Source: DATECU01 sp035286745 (GTDB lineage: Bacteria > Acidobacteriota > Vicinamibacteria > Fen-336). From it: a DNA stretch of 13,178 nucleotides. Position numbers and translations under genes: made by a program. Below, in pieces: positions 6,178-12,316 of the stretch (position 1 is the first letter of the stretch; each line of letters starts with the position of its first letter). Under the pieces are notes generated by a model. The model was not told the DNA's origin, made no database searches, and saw only the letters and a list, made by a program, of their open reading frames with translations. The stretch spans positions 1-13,178 of the forward strand of contig DATECU010000025.1 of NCBI GenBank assembly GCA_035286745.1, in the 5' to 3' direction.

Positions 6178-7254
6178 TCAGTTCTCGTACGATGCCCCGG
6201 CCAGGACCTCGCCCTGGTGCCCCGATACCTTGACCGATAGCCGGTGCGATCCCGGCCTCTCGCCCGGCGGCCTCACGATGGCGAGAACGTAGTGGCCGGC
6301 CAGAGCCCCCTCCAGCCGGGTGAAGGCGGCGTGGTCGAAGAGGTGGGTCTTGGCGTAGAAGCCCCCGGTATCCTGGGCGGTCAGCTCCAGGCCGACCTCT
6401 AACGAGTGCGCGTCGGCGCCGGTGACGTCGAGGGCGAAGACGGAGGTCCGAGACGCGATCAACGCCCGTCGGGCCGGCTCATAGTCGTCGATCATGCGGA
6501 CGCCGAACCGGCCCCGCATCTCGCCGAGCCCCCAGCCGAGGAAGACCAGCGCCTTGGGCCCGGGTAGGGGCGTGAGGGCTCGCGCCAGCACCTCCAGGCC
6601 CCTCTCCGGCGTGGCGGCTTGTTTCGCGGCCGCCGCGTCGAAGTGCTCGGCGAGCGAGGGGAAGTAGAAAGCGCGGATGGGCTGCGGTTGGTCCTGGTGG
6701 AGGACGAAGCGCTCAATGATCTGTCGCACGCGGGGCCGCTGGTTCGTGAAGTCGACCCAGAGCTTCAGGTGGCTGTCGAAGGAGACGACCGCGACCCGGT
6801 CCTCCTCGCCCAGCGTGTCCAGGAGCCGGGCGGCGCGGCGCTGCATCTTGATCAGACCGCCGATGCGGGAGGGGTCGAGGCTCTTCTGGAAGAAGAACAC
6901 GATGAGGCGGCCGGCAACCGACTTGGGCACGCCGGCGGCTTCGCGATCGAGTCCTTCCGGGTAGGGATCGCCGGCCGAAACCCAGTGCACCGACTCGAGG
7001 CGAGCCGGCTGGCCATCCACTTCGACGCGGAAGTCCCTGGCCGTCAGCCCCCGAATGGGCTGGCCTCTTCGGTCCACCACCCGGGCGTCCACCAGAACCC
7101 GCTCGACCTCGACTGTCTCCGTGAAACGCGGCTGCTGCGCGACGGTGGCCGAGGCTGCCCATGCCGCCGCCGCTGGCAGAACCGCCACGCCTATCGCCCG
7201 AGCGAACATCCGGACCTGCCCGCCGGCGTCCGGACCAGGCCGATCAACCCTCAT
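6178..7254 (-). CDS. VWFA-related domain protein (TIGR03436-like), secreted
   Basis: The 358-residue protein has a signal-peptide-like segment (MFARAIGVAVLPAAAAWA at 16-33, AxA-type cleavage near 40). A short beta-rich domain follows at about 45-90 (VLVDARVVDRRGQPIRGLTARDFRVEVDG), the usual opening of the acidobacterial VWFA-related family. A von Willebrand A-like domain runs from about 115 to 310, with LIVFFFQKSLDPSR, DRVAVVSFDSHLKLWVDFT and GPKALVFLGWGLGEM. In ordinary VWA domains the first strand ends in DxSxS, which binds a metal; here it reads F-Q-K-S-L, so the MIDAS site looks lost. The role of the family is not known. ATG 7254 follows a TAGAAT box by nine bases and would suit a leaderless message. 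The alternative ATG 7209 gives a shorter n-region and has a weak AGGT upstream. Both give the same mature protein. The gene is divergent from purB. Confidence 0.82.
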   Translation of the reverse strand: MRVDRPGPDAGGQVRMFARAIGVAVLPAAAAWAASATVAQQPRFTETVEVERVLVDARVVDRRGQPIRGLTARDFRVEVDGQPARLESVHWVSAGDPYPEGLDREAAGVPKSVAGRLIVFFFQKSLDPSRIGGLIKMQRRAARLLDTLGEEDRVAVVSFDSHLKLWVDFTNQRPRVRQIIERFVLHQDQPQPIRAFYFPSLAEHFDAAAAKQAATPERGLEVLARALTPLPGPKALVFLGWGLGEMRGRFGVRMIDDYEPARRALIASRTSVFALDVTGADAHSLEVGLELTAQDTGGFYAKTHLFDHAAFTRLEGALAGHYVLAIVRPPGERPGSHRLSVKVSGHQGEVLAGASYEN

Positions 7255-7263
7255 GGTCGGGAC

Positions 7264-7269
7264 ATTCTA
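7264..7269 (-). promoter_or_regulatory. Putative -10 box (TAGAAT) of VWFA-like gene
   Basis: On the minus strand TAGAAT is followed by nine C-rich bases and then ATG 7254, without a Shine-Dalgarno. No good -35 hexamer is visible. If the translation start is 7209 instead, the same box would give a short leader. Confidence 0.42.
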
Positions 7270-7356
7270 TCGGTTCGCGGCCACCAGGGCGGCCTGCGAG
7301 GACCGTGGGCCATGGCCGAACCGGCGGCGATCGGGCCCACCGCAGAGCCCGCGTGG

Positions 7357-7362
7357 TAGACT
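7357..7362 (+). promoter_or_regulatory. Putative -10 box (TAGACT) of purB operon
   Basis: GTAGACT is followed by nine bases (GCCCGCTCC) and ATG 7372, with no Shine-Dalgarno. The same GTAGACT plus C-rich spacer precedes the coiled-coil gene on the minus strand (11305-11310). I see no -35 match and no PurR-type palindrome or purine-riboswitch fold in the 117 bases between the divergent starts. Confidence 0.42.
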
Positions 7363-7371
7363 GCCCGCTCC

Positions 7372-8721
7372 ATGATCCCGCGCTATTCGCGGCCGGAAAT
7401 GGCCCGCATCTGGTCGGACGAGAACCGCTTCGGGAGCTGGCTCCAGGTGGAGCTGGCGGCGACCGAGGTGCTGAGCGAGCGCGGTGTGGTGCCCCGGCAG
7501 GCGCTGGACGCCATCCGGCGCAAGGCCCGCTTTGAGGTCGCCCGCATCGAGGCCATCGAGAAGGAAGTCCAGCACGACGTGATCGCGTTCGTGTCCTGTG
7601 TGGCCGAGAGCGTGGGGCCCGAGGGCCGCTGGATCCACTACGGCCTCACCTCGTCCGACGTGGTGGACACCGCGCTCGCCATGCTGATGCGCGACGCCTG
7701 CGACCTTATCCTCCAGGATCTCGCCGCCCTCAAGGACGTGGTGCGAGCCCGCGCCTTCGAGTTCAAGGACGTTCCCATGATCGGGCGCACCCACGGCGTC
7801 CACGCCGAGCCCATGACCTTCGGCCTCAAGCTCGCCCTCTGGTTCGACCAGTTGAGCCGCGATCAGGCGCGCCTCCAGGCGGCCCGCGCCGCCATCGCCG
7901 TGGGCAAGCTGTCGGGCGCGGTAGGCACCTTCTCGCACCTGCCACCCGAGGTCGAGGAAGCGGTCTGCCTGCGCCTGGGCCTTACGCCATCGCCCATCGC
8001 CTCGCAGGTCCTGCAGCGAGATCGCCACGCCCAGGTGCTGACCACCCTGGCCATCCTGGCCGCCAGCCTGGAGACCTTCGCCACCGAGATCCGGGCCCTG
8101 CAGAAGACCGAGGTCCGCGAGCTGGAAGAGCCGTTCGGCGACAAGCAGAAGGGCAGCTCGGCCATGCCCCACAAGCGCAACCCGGTAGGCTCGGAGCAGA
8201 TCACCGGGCTAGCCCGTTTGGTGCGCGGCAACGCGGTGGCGGCCCTGGAGAACGTGGCCCTCTGGCACGAGCGCGACATCAGCCACTCCTCGGTGGAACG
8301 GGTGATCGTCCCCGACAGCTTCCTGGCCCTCGACCACATGCTGCGCCGCTTCACCAGCATCATGAAGGGCCTGAGCGTGAACGTGGAACGTATGCGCCGA
8401 AACCTCGACTCCTCCCGGGGACTCGTCTTCTCCGGCCAGTTGCTCCTGGAGCTGACGGCTACCGGCATGAGCCGCGAGGACGCCTATCGCATCGTCCAGG
8501 ACCACGCCATGGAGGCCTGGAAGAGCGAGGCCGACTTCCGGCAGCGGGTGTCCGACGATCCGCAGATCCGCTCGGCGATGAGCCAGGCCGCACTTGATGA
8601 GGTCTTCAACCTGGACCGCTACCTGGGCCACGTCGACGTCATCTTCCGGAGAGTCTTTCCCGAGTCCGCCTCGTCGCGCCAGAACCCGACCCCAGCGCCG
8701 GAGGCCAAGGTCCTGGCGTGA
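7372..8721 (+). CDS. purB: Adenylosuccinate lyase
   Basis: PurB removes fumarate from SAICAR and from adenylosuccinate, serving both de novo IMP synthesis and AMP formation in the cytoplasm. The 449-residue protein is full length and shows the three conserved regions of the fumarase/aspartase superfamily. These are TSSDVVDTA at 93-101, GRTHGVHAEP at 138-147 with the catalytic His141, and the signature GSSAMPHKRNP at 261-271 with the catalytic Ser on the mobile loop. The N-terminus (MIPRYSRPEMARIWS) is the usual one, which fixes the start even though no Shine-Dalgarno exists. The last 20 or so residues (SSRQNPTPAPEAKVLA) are a poorly conserved tail. The stop overlaps the start of the channel gene (GTGA, 8718-8721), making purB the first gene of a coupled operon with mscS, purS and purQ. 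Confidence 0.97.
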   Translation: MIPRYSRPEMARIWSDENRFGSWLQVELAATEVLSERGVVPRQALDAIRRKARFEVARIEAIEKEVQHDVIAFVSCVAESVGPEGRWIHYGLTSSDVVDTALAMLMRDACDLILQDLAALKDVVRARAFEFKDVPMIGRTHGVHAEPMTFGLKLALWFDQLSRDQARLQAARAAIAVGKLSGAVGTFSHLPPEVEEAVCLRLGLTPSPIASQVLQRDRHAQVLTTLAILAASLETFATEIRALQKTEVRELEEPFGDKQKGSSAMPHKRNPVGSEQITGLARLVRGNAVAALENVALWHERDISHSSVERVIVPDSFLALDHMLRRFTSIMKGLSVNVERMRRNLDSSRGLVFSGQLLLELTATGMSREDAYRIVQDHAMEAWKSEADFRQRVSDDPQIRSAMSQAALDEVFNLDRYLGHVDVIFRRVFPESASSRQNPTPAPEAKVLA

Positions 8722-9773
8722 AGCTGCTGGTCGATCCCCGGGTCCGGGAGACGCTGCTGAGCCTGGCGATTCTGCTCGGATCCTACCTGGCCGCGCGGCT
8801 GCTGTCGTACCTGTTCGCGCAGGTCTTGACGCGCGCCGCCCGCCGCACCGCCACCAGCCTCGACGACAGGCTGATCGGGGCCCTCAAGCGCCCTCTGACC
8901 TACAGCCTGTTCCTGGTCGGGGTCTGGGCCGCCGTCCACCGCCTGCCGGTGGCCACCCGCTGGGTCGATCGCAGCGACCGCGTCATGTTCGTGCTGGCCG
9001 CGCTCTTGGTGACCCTGGGGGTGGCCCGCGCCTACGGCATCTTCCTGAGCTGGTACACCACCGAATCCCGCCACCCCACGGCCGAGGGTCTGGCCAGGGA
9101 GTTCGGACCCCTCTTCGGCAAGGTGGGCAAGGTGTTCATCGCCGTGATCGGGGCCATCACCGTCCTCCAGCACTTCGGGGTGAATGTCGCCTCTCTGGTG
9201 GTCTCGTTGGGCGTGGGTTCGTTGGCCGTGGGCCTGGCCGCCCAGGACACCCTGGCCAACATGTTCGCCGGCTTCACCCTGATGCTGGACCGGCCCTTCA
9301 AGGTGGGAGACCGGGTGCGGCTGGCCACCGGGGAGGTGGGCGACGTGCAGGCGATCGGCATTCGCGCCACCCACATCCGAACCCTGGACGAGACCATCCT
9401 GGTGGTGCCCAACAGCGCGCTGGTGAAGGAGCGGCTCACCAACCTCACTTGGCCGGATCGGCAGCTGACGGTCAGGCTGGAAGTGAGCGTGCCCCATGAC
9501 AGCGACTTCTCGCTGGTGCGGAAGATCCTCACCGACTCGGCGCTCGCCTCCTCCCACGTGGCCCTGAACCGGCCGCCAGCGGCGTTGGTGACGCGCTTTG
9601 CCGAGTTCGCGGTGGTGTGGCTGCTGGTCTTCTGGGCCCGGGACTACACCGACGAGGGCCTGGCACGAAGCGAGGTCCACGAGGAGATTCACCGCCGGCT
9701 GGCGGAGGCCGGCATCGAGTTCCCGATCCCGGTGCGCAAGGTGATTTCGGCAAGCGAGGTCCAAGCGTCATGA
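8718..9773 (+). CDS. MscS-family mechanosensitive ion channel
   Basis: The 351-residue membrane protein has hydrophobic segments at about 12-35, 58-75, 88-112 and 134-153, then the pore helix. The pore segment (155-187, NVASLVVSLGVGSLAVGLAA followed by QDTLANMFAGF) has the Gly/Ala-rich pattern and the Q-D-T-L-A-N motif of MscS TM3. The beta domain follows with DRPFKVGDRV at 191-200 and IRTLDETILVVPNS, and the alpha/beta C-terminal domain closes the protein. Such homoheptameric channels release solutes on hypo-osmotic shock. The start is GTG 8718 inside the end of purB and the stop overlaps purS (ATGA, 9770-9773). Translation is therefore coupled on both sides, although the protein has no known role in purine synthesis. 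Length and motifs are normal for a short MscS homologue, so it is probably functional. Confidence 0.93.
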   Translation: MKLLVDPRVRETLLSLAILLGSYLAARLLSYLFAQVLTRAARRTATSLDDRLIGALKRPLTYSLFLVGVWAAVHRLPVATRWVDRSDRVMFVLAALLVTLGVARAYGIFLSWYTTESRHPTAEGLAREFGPLFGKVGKVFIAVIGAITVLQHFGVNVASLVVSLGVGSLAVGLAAQDTLANMFAGFTLMLDRPFKVGDRVRLATGEVGDVQAIGIRATHIRTLDETILVVPNSALVKERLTNLTWPDRQLTVRLEVSVPHDSDFSLVRKILTDSALASSHVALNRPPAALVTRFAEFAVVWLLVFWARDYTDEGLARSEVHEEIHRRLAEAGIEFPIPVRKVISASEVQAS

Positions 9774-10015
9774 AGGCACGGGTCTACGTCACCCTCAAGA
9801 AGTCGGTCTTCGATCCCCAGGGCCACACCATCCACGATGCGCTGCACGGCATGGGTTACGCGTCGGTGGCGGGAGTGAGGCAGGGGAAGTTCTTCGAGCT
9901 GGACCTCGGGCAGGTCGACAGCGCCGAGCTGGCCCGAAAGACGGCGGAGGAGATCGCCCACCGGGTGCTGGCCAACCCAGTGATCGAAGCCTACCGCGTG
10001 GAGATTGAGTCGTGA
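9770..10015 (+). CDS. purS: Phosphoribosylformylglycinamidine synthase subunit PurS
   Basis: The 81-residue protein is a typical PurS: MKARVYVTLKKSVFDPQG, then ALHGMGYASVAGVRQGKFFEL and a closing helix ending in VIEAYRVEI. PurS is the small, non-catalytic subunit that bridges PurQ and PurL in the three-part FGAM synthase of bacteria without the large single-chain PurL. ATG 9770 overlaps the channel gene's stop, and GCGAGGT just upstream gives a partial Shine-Dalgarno. An upstream extension of the frame to 9617 exists, but it is antisense-like filler inside mscS and lacks family similarity, so it is rejected. The stop overlaps the GTG of purQ by 4 bases. Confidence 0.96.
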   Translation: MKARVYVTLKKSVFDPQGHTIHDALHGMGYASVAGVRQGKFFELDLGQVDSAELARKTAEEIAHRVLANPVIEAYRVEIES

Positions 10016-10707
10016 GAGTCGGCGTGGTGGTGTTCCCGGGCTCCAACTGCGACCACGACGCCTACCACGTGGTGAAGCACGTGCTGAGCCAAGAGGCCGA
10101 CTTCGTTTGGCACAAGGACTCCGACCTCTCCGGCCTCGACGCAGTGGTGCTTCCCGGCGGCTTCTCCTACGGCGACTACTTGCGGACCGGCGCCATCGCT
10201 CGCTTCAGCCCGGTCATGGGCGCGGTTCGAGAGTTCGCGGCCACCGGCCGGCCGGTGCTGGGCATCTGCAACGGCTTCCAGATCCTGCAGGAGGCGGGGC
10301 TGCTTCCCGGGGCCATGCTGCGCAACGCCAGCGTCAAATTCCTGTCGCAGCCCGTGCAGGTCCGGGTGGAACACACCGACACTCCGGTTACCGGCGGGCT
10401 TCGGACAGGTGAGGTGCTGACCATGCCGATCGCCCACGGCGACGGCAACTTCTACCTGCCGGATGGCGAGCTGGACCGCCTGGAGGGCGAGGGGCAGATC
10501 GTATTCCGTTATGTGTCGGCGGATGGCCGACTGGACGCCGCCGCCAACCCCAACGGCTCCGCCCGCGCCATCGCCGGCGTCTGCAACCGGGCCCGGAACG
10601 TGGTGGGACTGATGCCGCACCCGGAGCGGGCCTGCGAAGCCGAGTTGGGCTCGGCCGACGGCCGCAGGCTGTTCGAGGCCTTGATTCGTTCGGTGGTCGC
10701 GGCGTAA
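10012..10707 (+). CDS. purQ: Phosphoribosylformylglycinamidine synthase subunit PurQ (glutaminase)
   Basis: PurQ hydrolyses glutamine and channels ammonia to PurL for conversion of FGAR to FGAM. The 231-residue protein is a complete class I glutamine amidotransferase. It begins VGVVVFPGSNCDHD and has LPGGFSYGDYLR at 47-58 and the nucleophile Cys86 in GICNGFQIL. His203 and Glu205 in LMPHPE complete the triad. The GTG start overlaps the purS stop, so PurS and PurQ are translationally coupled, in keeping with their 1:1 assembly. All active-site residues are present. It is the last gene of the purB-mscS-purS-purQ operon; its partner purL lies about 1.6 kb downstream, beyond three genes on the other strand. 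Confidence 0.97.
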   Translation: MRVGVVVFPGSNCDHDAYHVVKHVLSQEADFVWHKDSDLSGLDAVVLPGGFSYGDYLRTGAIARFSPVMGAVREFAATGRPVLGICNGFQILQEAGLLPGAMLRNASVKFLSQPVQVRVEHTDTPVTGGLRTGEVLTMPIAHGDGNFYLPDGELDRLEGEGQIVFRYVSADGRLDAAANPNGSARAIAGVCNRARNVVGLMPHPERACEAELGSADGRRLFEALIRSVVAA

Positions 10708-10728
10708 GGCGGCGGCCGCAGGCCGGAA

Positions 10729-10743
10729 GGCCGGCGATCGGCC
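10729..10743. terminator. Possible hairpin between convergent purQ and coiled-coil gene
   Basis: GGCCG at 10729-10733 pairs with CGGCC at 10739-10743 around GCGAT, in a 77-base GC-rich gap between two convergent genes. Further GGCC repeats nearby allow alternative pairings. There is no T-tract on either strand, so terminator function is weakly supported. Confidence 0.25.
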
Positions 10744-10784
10744 CGGAGGCGGCCGAGGCCGGCCCCTCCGGCACGCTCAGGGGT

Positions 10785-11294
10785 TTAGGCGCGACGACGT
10801 TCGAGGGTTTCCACGCGCTCCTGGAGGGGGACCAGCCGATCGACCTTGGCCTCAACCCGTCCCAGTCCGGCGTCGAGGTGGTCGACCTTGGTCTCCACGC
10901 TCCCGAGCCTGGTGTCGAGGTGGTCAACCTTGGTCTCGACACTCCCGAGCTTGGTCTCCACGCTCCCAAGCCTGACGTCGAGGTGGTCGACCTTGGTCTC
11001 CACGCTCCCAAGCCTGGTGTCGAGGTGGTCAACCTTGGTCTCGACGCGGGCTAGACCCGTCTTCAGGTCGCGGATGTCGGTGCTGTGACCCTGCGCGATG
11101 GAGCGAAGAACGGATACGTCGGCGCGCACCTCATCGCGGAAATCCTGCAGGCTGCGTCGCGTCTCCTGGCGATGCGCCTCCAGGGCCTCGATGATGACGC
11201 GGTTCTGGGAGCGGATGTCCTCCAGAATCACCAGCCAGGCCGGCCCCGAAGACTCGGGGGACTTCGGTCTCGGGGCTCGCTTCTTCGGAGGCAT
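10785..11294 (-). CDS. Coiled-coil protein with 14-residue heptad repeats
   Basis: The 169-residue protein has a basic, Pro-rich N-terminus (MPPKKRAPRPKSPESSGPAW), then continuous amphipathic helix. From about residue 82 it is built from a 14-residue unit, VETKVDHLDTRLGS, repeated with small changes: two full units, one 7-residue half unit (VETKLGS), and two more full units, ending in VEAKVDRLVPLQERVETLERR. Leu/Val at heptad a and d positions predicts a long parallel coiled coil. No Cys, catalytic motif, signal peptide or membrane segment is seen. Function is unknown; basic tails plus coiled coils occur in DNA- or cell-structure proteins, which is only a suggestion. ATG 11294 follows a GTAGACT box by ten bases with no Shine-Dalgarno. 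The gene is convergent with purQ. The stop is TAA. Confidence 0.72.
   Translation of the reverse strand: MPPKKRAPRPKSPESSGPAWLVILEDIRSQNRVIIEALEAHRQETRRSLQDFRDEVRADVSVLRSIAQGHSTDIRDLKTGLARVETKVDHLDTRLGSVETKVDHLDVRLGSVETKLGSVETKVDHLDTRLGSVETKVDHLDAGLGRVEAKVDRLVPLQERVETLERRRA
10872..11050. repeat. In-gene tandem repeat, 42-bp unit
   Basis: Units begin with GTCGAGG at 10872, 10914, 10977 and 11019 (plus strand). Spacings are 42, 63 and 42 bases; the 63 equals one unit and a half. The units differ mainly by silent or single-residue changes, so the array expanded recently in steps that preserve both reading frame and heptad phase. Confidence 0.85.
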
Positions 11295-11304
11295 CGGATG
11301 GCGG

Positions 11305-11310
11305 AGTCTA
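11305..11310 (-). promoter_or_regulatory. Putative -10 box (TAGACT) of coiled-coil gene
   Basis: On the minus strand GTAGACT is followed by ten bases (CCGCCATCCG) and ATG 11294. A CTGACG hexamer lies 19 bases upstream, a weak -35 candidate with long spacing. The box is identical to that of purB on the other strand. Confidence 0.42.
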
Positions 11311-11385
11311 CACGGAGTCGATCGGGGAGCGTCAGCGAAGAAAGGCCGTCAGAGGCCGTCAGGGTCGAGGGCAGCCGGCGCCCCG

Positions 11386-11775
11386 CTATCCCGCATCCCG
11401 TCGCGACAGCAGGATCGCCACCCCGGACAGCAGCGGTGGGACCATGAGCGCGAAAGGCGCGGCAGACTCCAACGAGCCTCCGCCGGCGGCGTGAAGGGAG
11501 CCGGAGGCGAAGGCCACCGCCACCGCCATGAGCAGCACGTTGGTGAAGAGCGCGATCCGCTGCACCCTCCGGCGCAGCCGAGCCGCCGACGGCGAACCGC
11601 CGGCGATCAGCAGGGCTGCGGCGTTCACCGCCGCCAGCGCCACCAGCGCACCGCCGGTCCAGGCGTCCACCCGGTAGCGCGGTCGCAGCTCAACCCACAG
11701 GCCGGCAGCCAGCAAGAGCCCGTTCATCAGCAGCGCCGCCGCCCTGATCCAGGGCCAGGCCCCCGCTCTCACCAC
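11386..11775 (-). CDS. Small integral membrane protein, four predicted TM helices
   Basis: The 129-residue protein is strongly hydrophobic, with segments at about 8-27 (WIRAAALLMNGLLLAAGLWV), 37-60 (TGGALVALAAVNAAALLIAG), 72-92 (IALFTNVLLMAVAVAFASGS) and 103-123 (PFALMVPPLLSGVAILLS). Basic residues in the loop at 64-71 (ARLRRRVQ) and at the C-terminus (SRRD) suggest those parts face the cytoplasm. I do not recognise a family. It starts with GTG 11775, four bases after the stop of the upstream minus-strand gene, with AGG in between, so the two are probably one transcript. The stop is TAG. Codon composition is like the neighbours. It is likely a real but uncharacterised gene. Confidence 0.62.
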   Translation of the reverse strand: MVRAGAWPWIRAAALLMNGLLLAAGLWVELRPRYRVDAWTGGALVALAAVNAAALLIAGGSPSAARLRRRVQRIALFTNVLLMAVAVAFASGSLHAAGGGSLESAAPFALMVPPLLSGVAILLSRRDAG

Positions 11776-11779
11776 GGCC

Positions 11780-12166
11780 TCAACGGCTGACGCATGCGAA
11801 GTCCTTCATGATGCCGCCAGCATCGAAGTAGATGAAGTAGATCATGTCCCCGGCCAGGAAGACCCGGACTTCCGGGTACCGGCGTCCCTTCTCGATGATC
11901 TCCGCCTGCCGGAGCCTGCCCCTCTCTTGGGCCAGTCGCCGCAGGTCCTCCCCGTTAGAGGCGGAAGCCAGGAGCGGAGTGCCTTCATCGTGTAGGCCCT
12001 TGACGATTTGTTGCAGCGTGGGCTCATGGGGCAAGAGCTTCTTGAGCCGGTTCTCATGCTGGGTGAAGCGCCGGGCGTTGAAGCCCGCGTTGCCCAGCAG
12101 CAGGGCCAGCATCACCAGAAAGCCCGTGGTGGCCAGACTTCCCGCGATGATGACGAAGCGCTTCAT
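11780..12166 (-). CDS. Unknown protein with one N-terminal membrane helix
   Basis: From ATG 12166 the protein has 128 residues. A transmembrane or uncleaved signal segment (VIIAGSLATTGFLVMLALLLG, about 4-24) is followed by a polar helix-rich region (RRFTQHENRLKKLLPHEPTLQ and EDLRRLAQERGRLRQAEIIE). A beta-like end closes it, EVRVFLAGDMIYFIYFD, then DFACVSR. The frame is open up to 12295, but that extension is an Arg/Ala/Pro-rich stretch with no conserved look, and a TAGAAT box at 12187-12192 lies inside it. The downstream ATG is therefore preferred. I do not recognise the family. It lies divergent from purL and just upstream of the 4-TM gene, so both may act at the membrane together; that is inference from spacing only. 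Confidence 0.65.
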   Translation of the reverse strand: MKRFVIIAGSLATTGFLVMLALLLGNAGFNARRFTQHENRLKKLLPHEPTLQQIVKGLHDEGTPLLASASNGEDLRRLAQERGRLRQAEIIEKGRRYPEVRVFLAGDMIYFIYFDAGGIMKDFACVSR

Positions 12167-12186
12167 GCCGACACCCGCCGCCCGCC

Positions 12187-12192
12187 ATTCTA
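12187..12192 (-). promoter_or_regulatory. Putative -10 box (TAGAAT) for the two membrane-protein genes
   Basis: On the minus strand CTAGAATGG lies 20 bases before ATG 12166, leaving room for a leader of about 13 bases with a weak GGGTG. It supports the 12166 start over the upstream 12295 start. Confidence 0.38.
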
Positions 12193-12290
12193 GCGGAGGT
12201 GCGCCGCCGGCGCGCAGCCGGGGCGGTGCCGCTGGTGCCGCTCGTGCCGCTCGCGCGCCTGCGGTGCGGCAGTTGGGAAGGCGCCTCCGG

Positions 12291-12296
12291 TACAAT
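12291..12296 (+). promoter_or_regulatory. Putative purL promoter (-10 TACAAT) with strong Shine-Dalgarno
   Basis: TACAAT lies 20 bases before ATG 12317, followed by GGAAGGAG six or fewer bases from the start. An 8-base direct repeat TTGGGAAG occurs at 12273-12280 and 12303-12310, on either side of the -10 box. No good -35 hexamer at 16-18 bases is present. This implies that purL is transcribed independently of purBSQ. Confidence 0.45.
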
Positions 12297-12316
12297 CGTG
12301 GTTTGGGAAGGAGACC

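Noticed and set aside
7255..7371. Purine riboswitch or PurR operator upstream of purB
   Set aside because: No conserved purine-aptamer core or clear palindrome is visible, and the predicted transcript start is at the start codon.
8619..9764. Minus-strand open frame of 381 codons opposite mscS
   Set aside because: It is His/Gln/Gly-rich with no fold, and mscS motifs and coupled starts support the plus strand.
10872..11050. CRISPR-like regular repeats
   Set aside because: Repeats are contiguous without unique spacers, keep an open reading frame and encode heptads.
11343..11362. Tandem 10-base repeat AGGCCGTCAG x2
   Set aside because: Only two copies in a GC-rich gap, with no spacer structure; neither CRISPR nor an evident operator.
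12167..12295. N-terminal extension of the single-TM protein to 12295
   Set aside because: The extension is Arg/Ala/Pro-rich, lacks conservation signs and contains the TAGAAT box; the ATG at 12166 begins the membrane segment.
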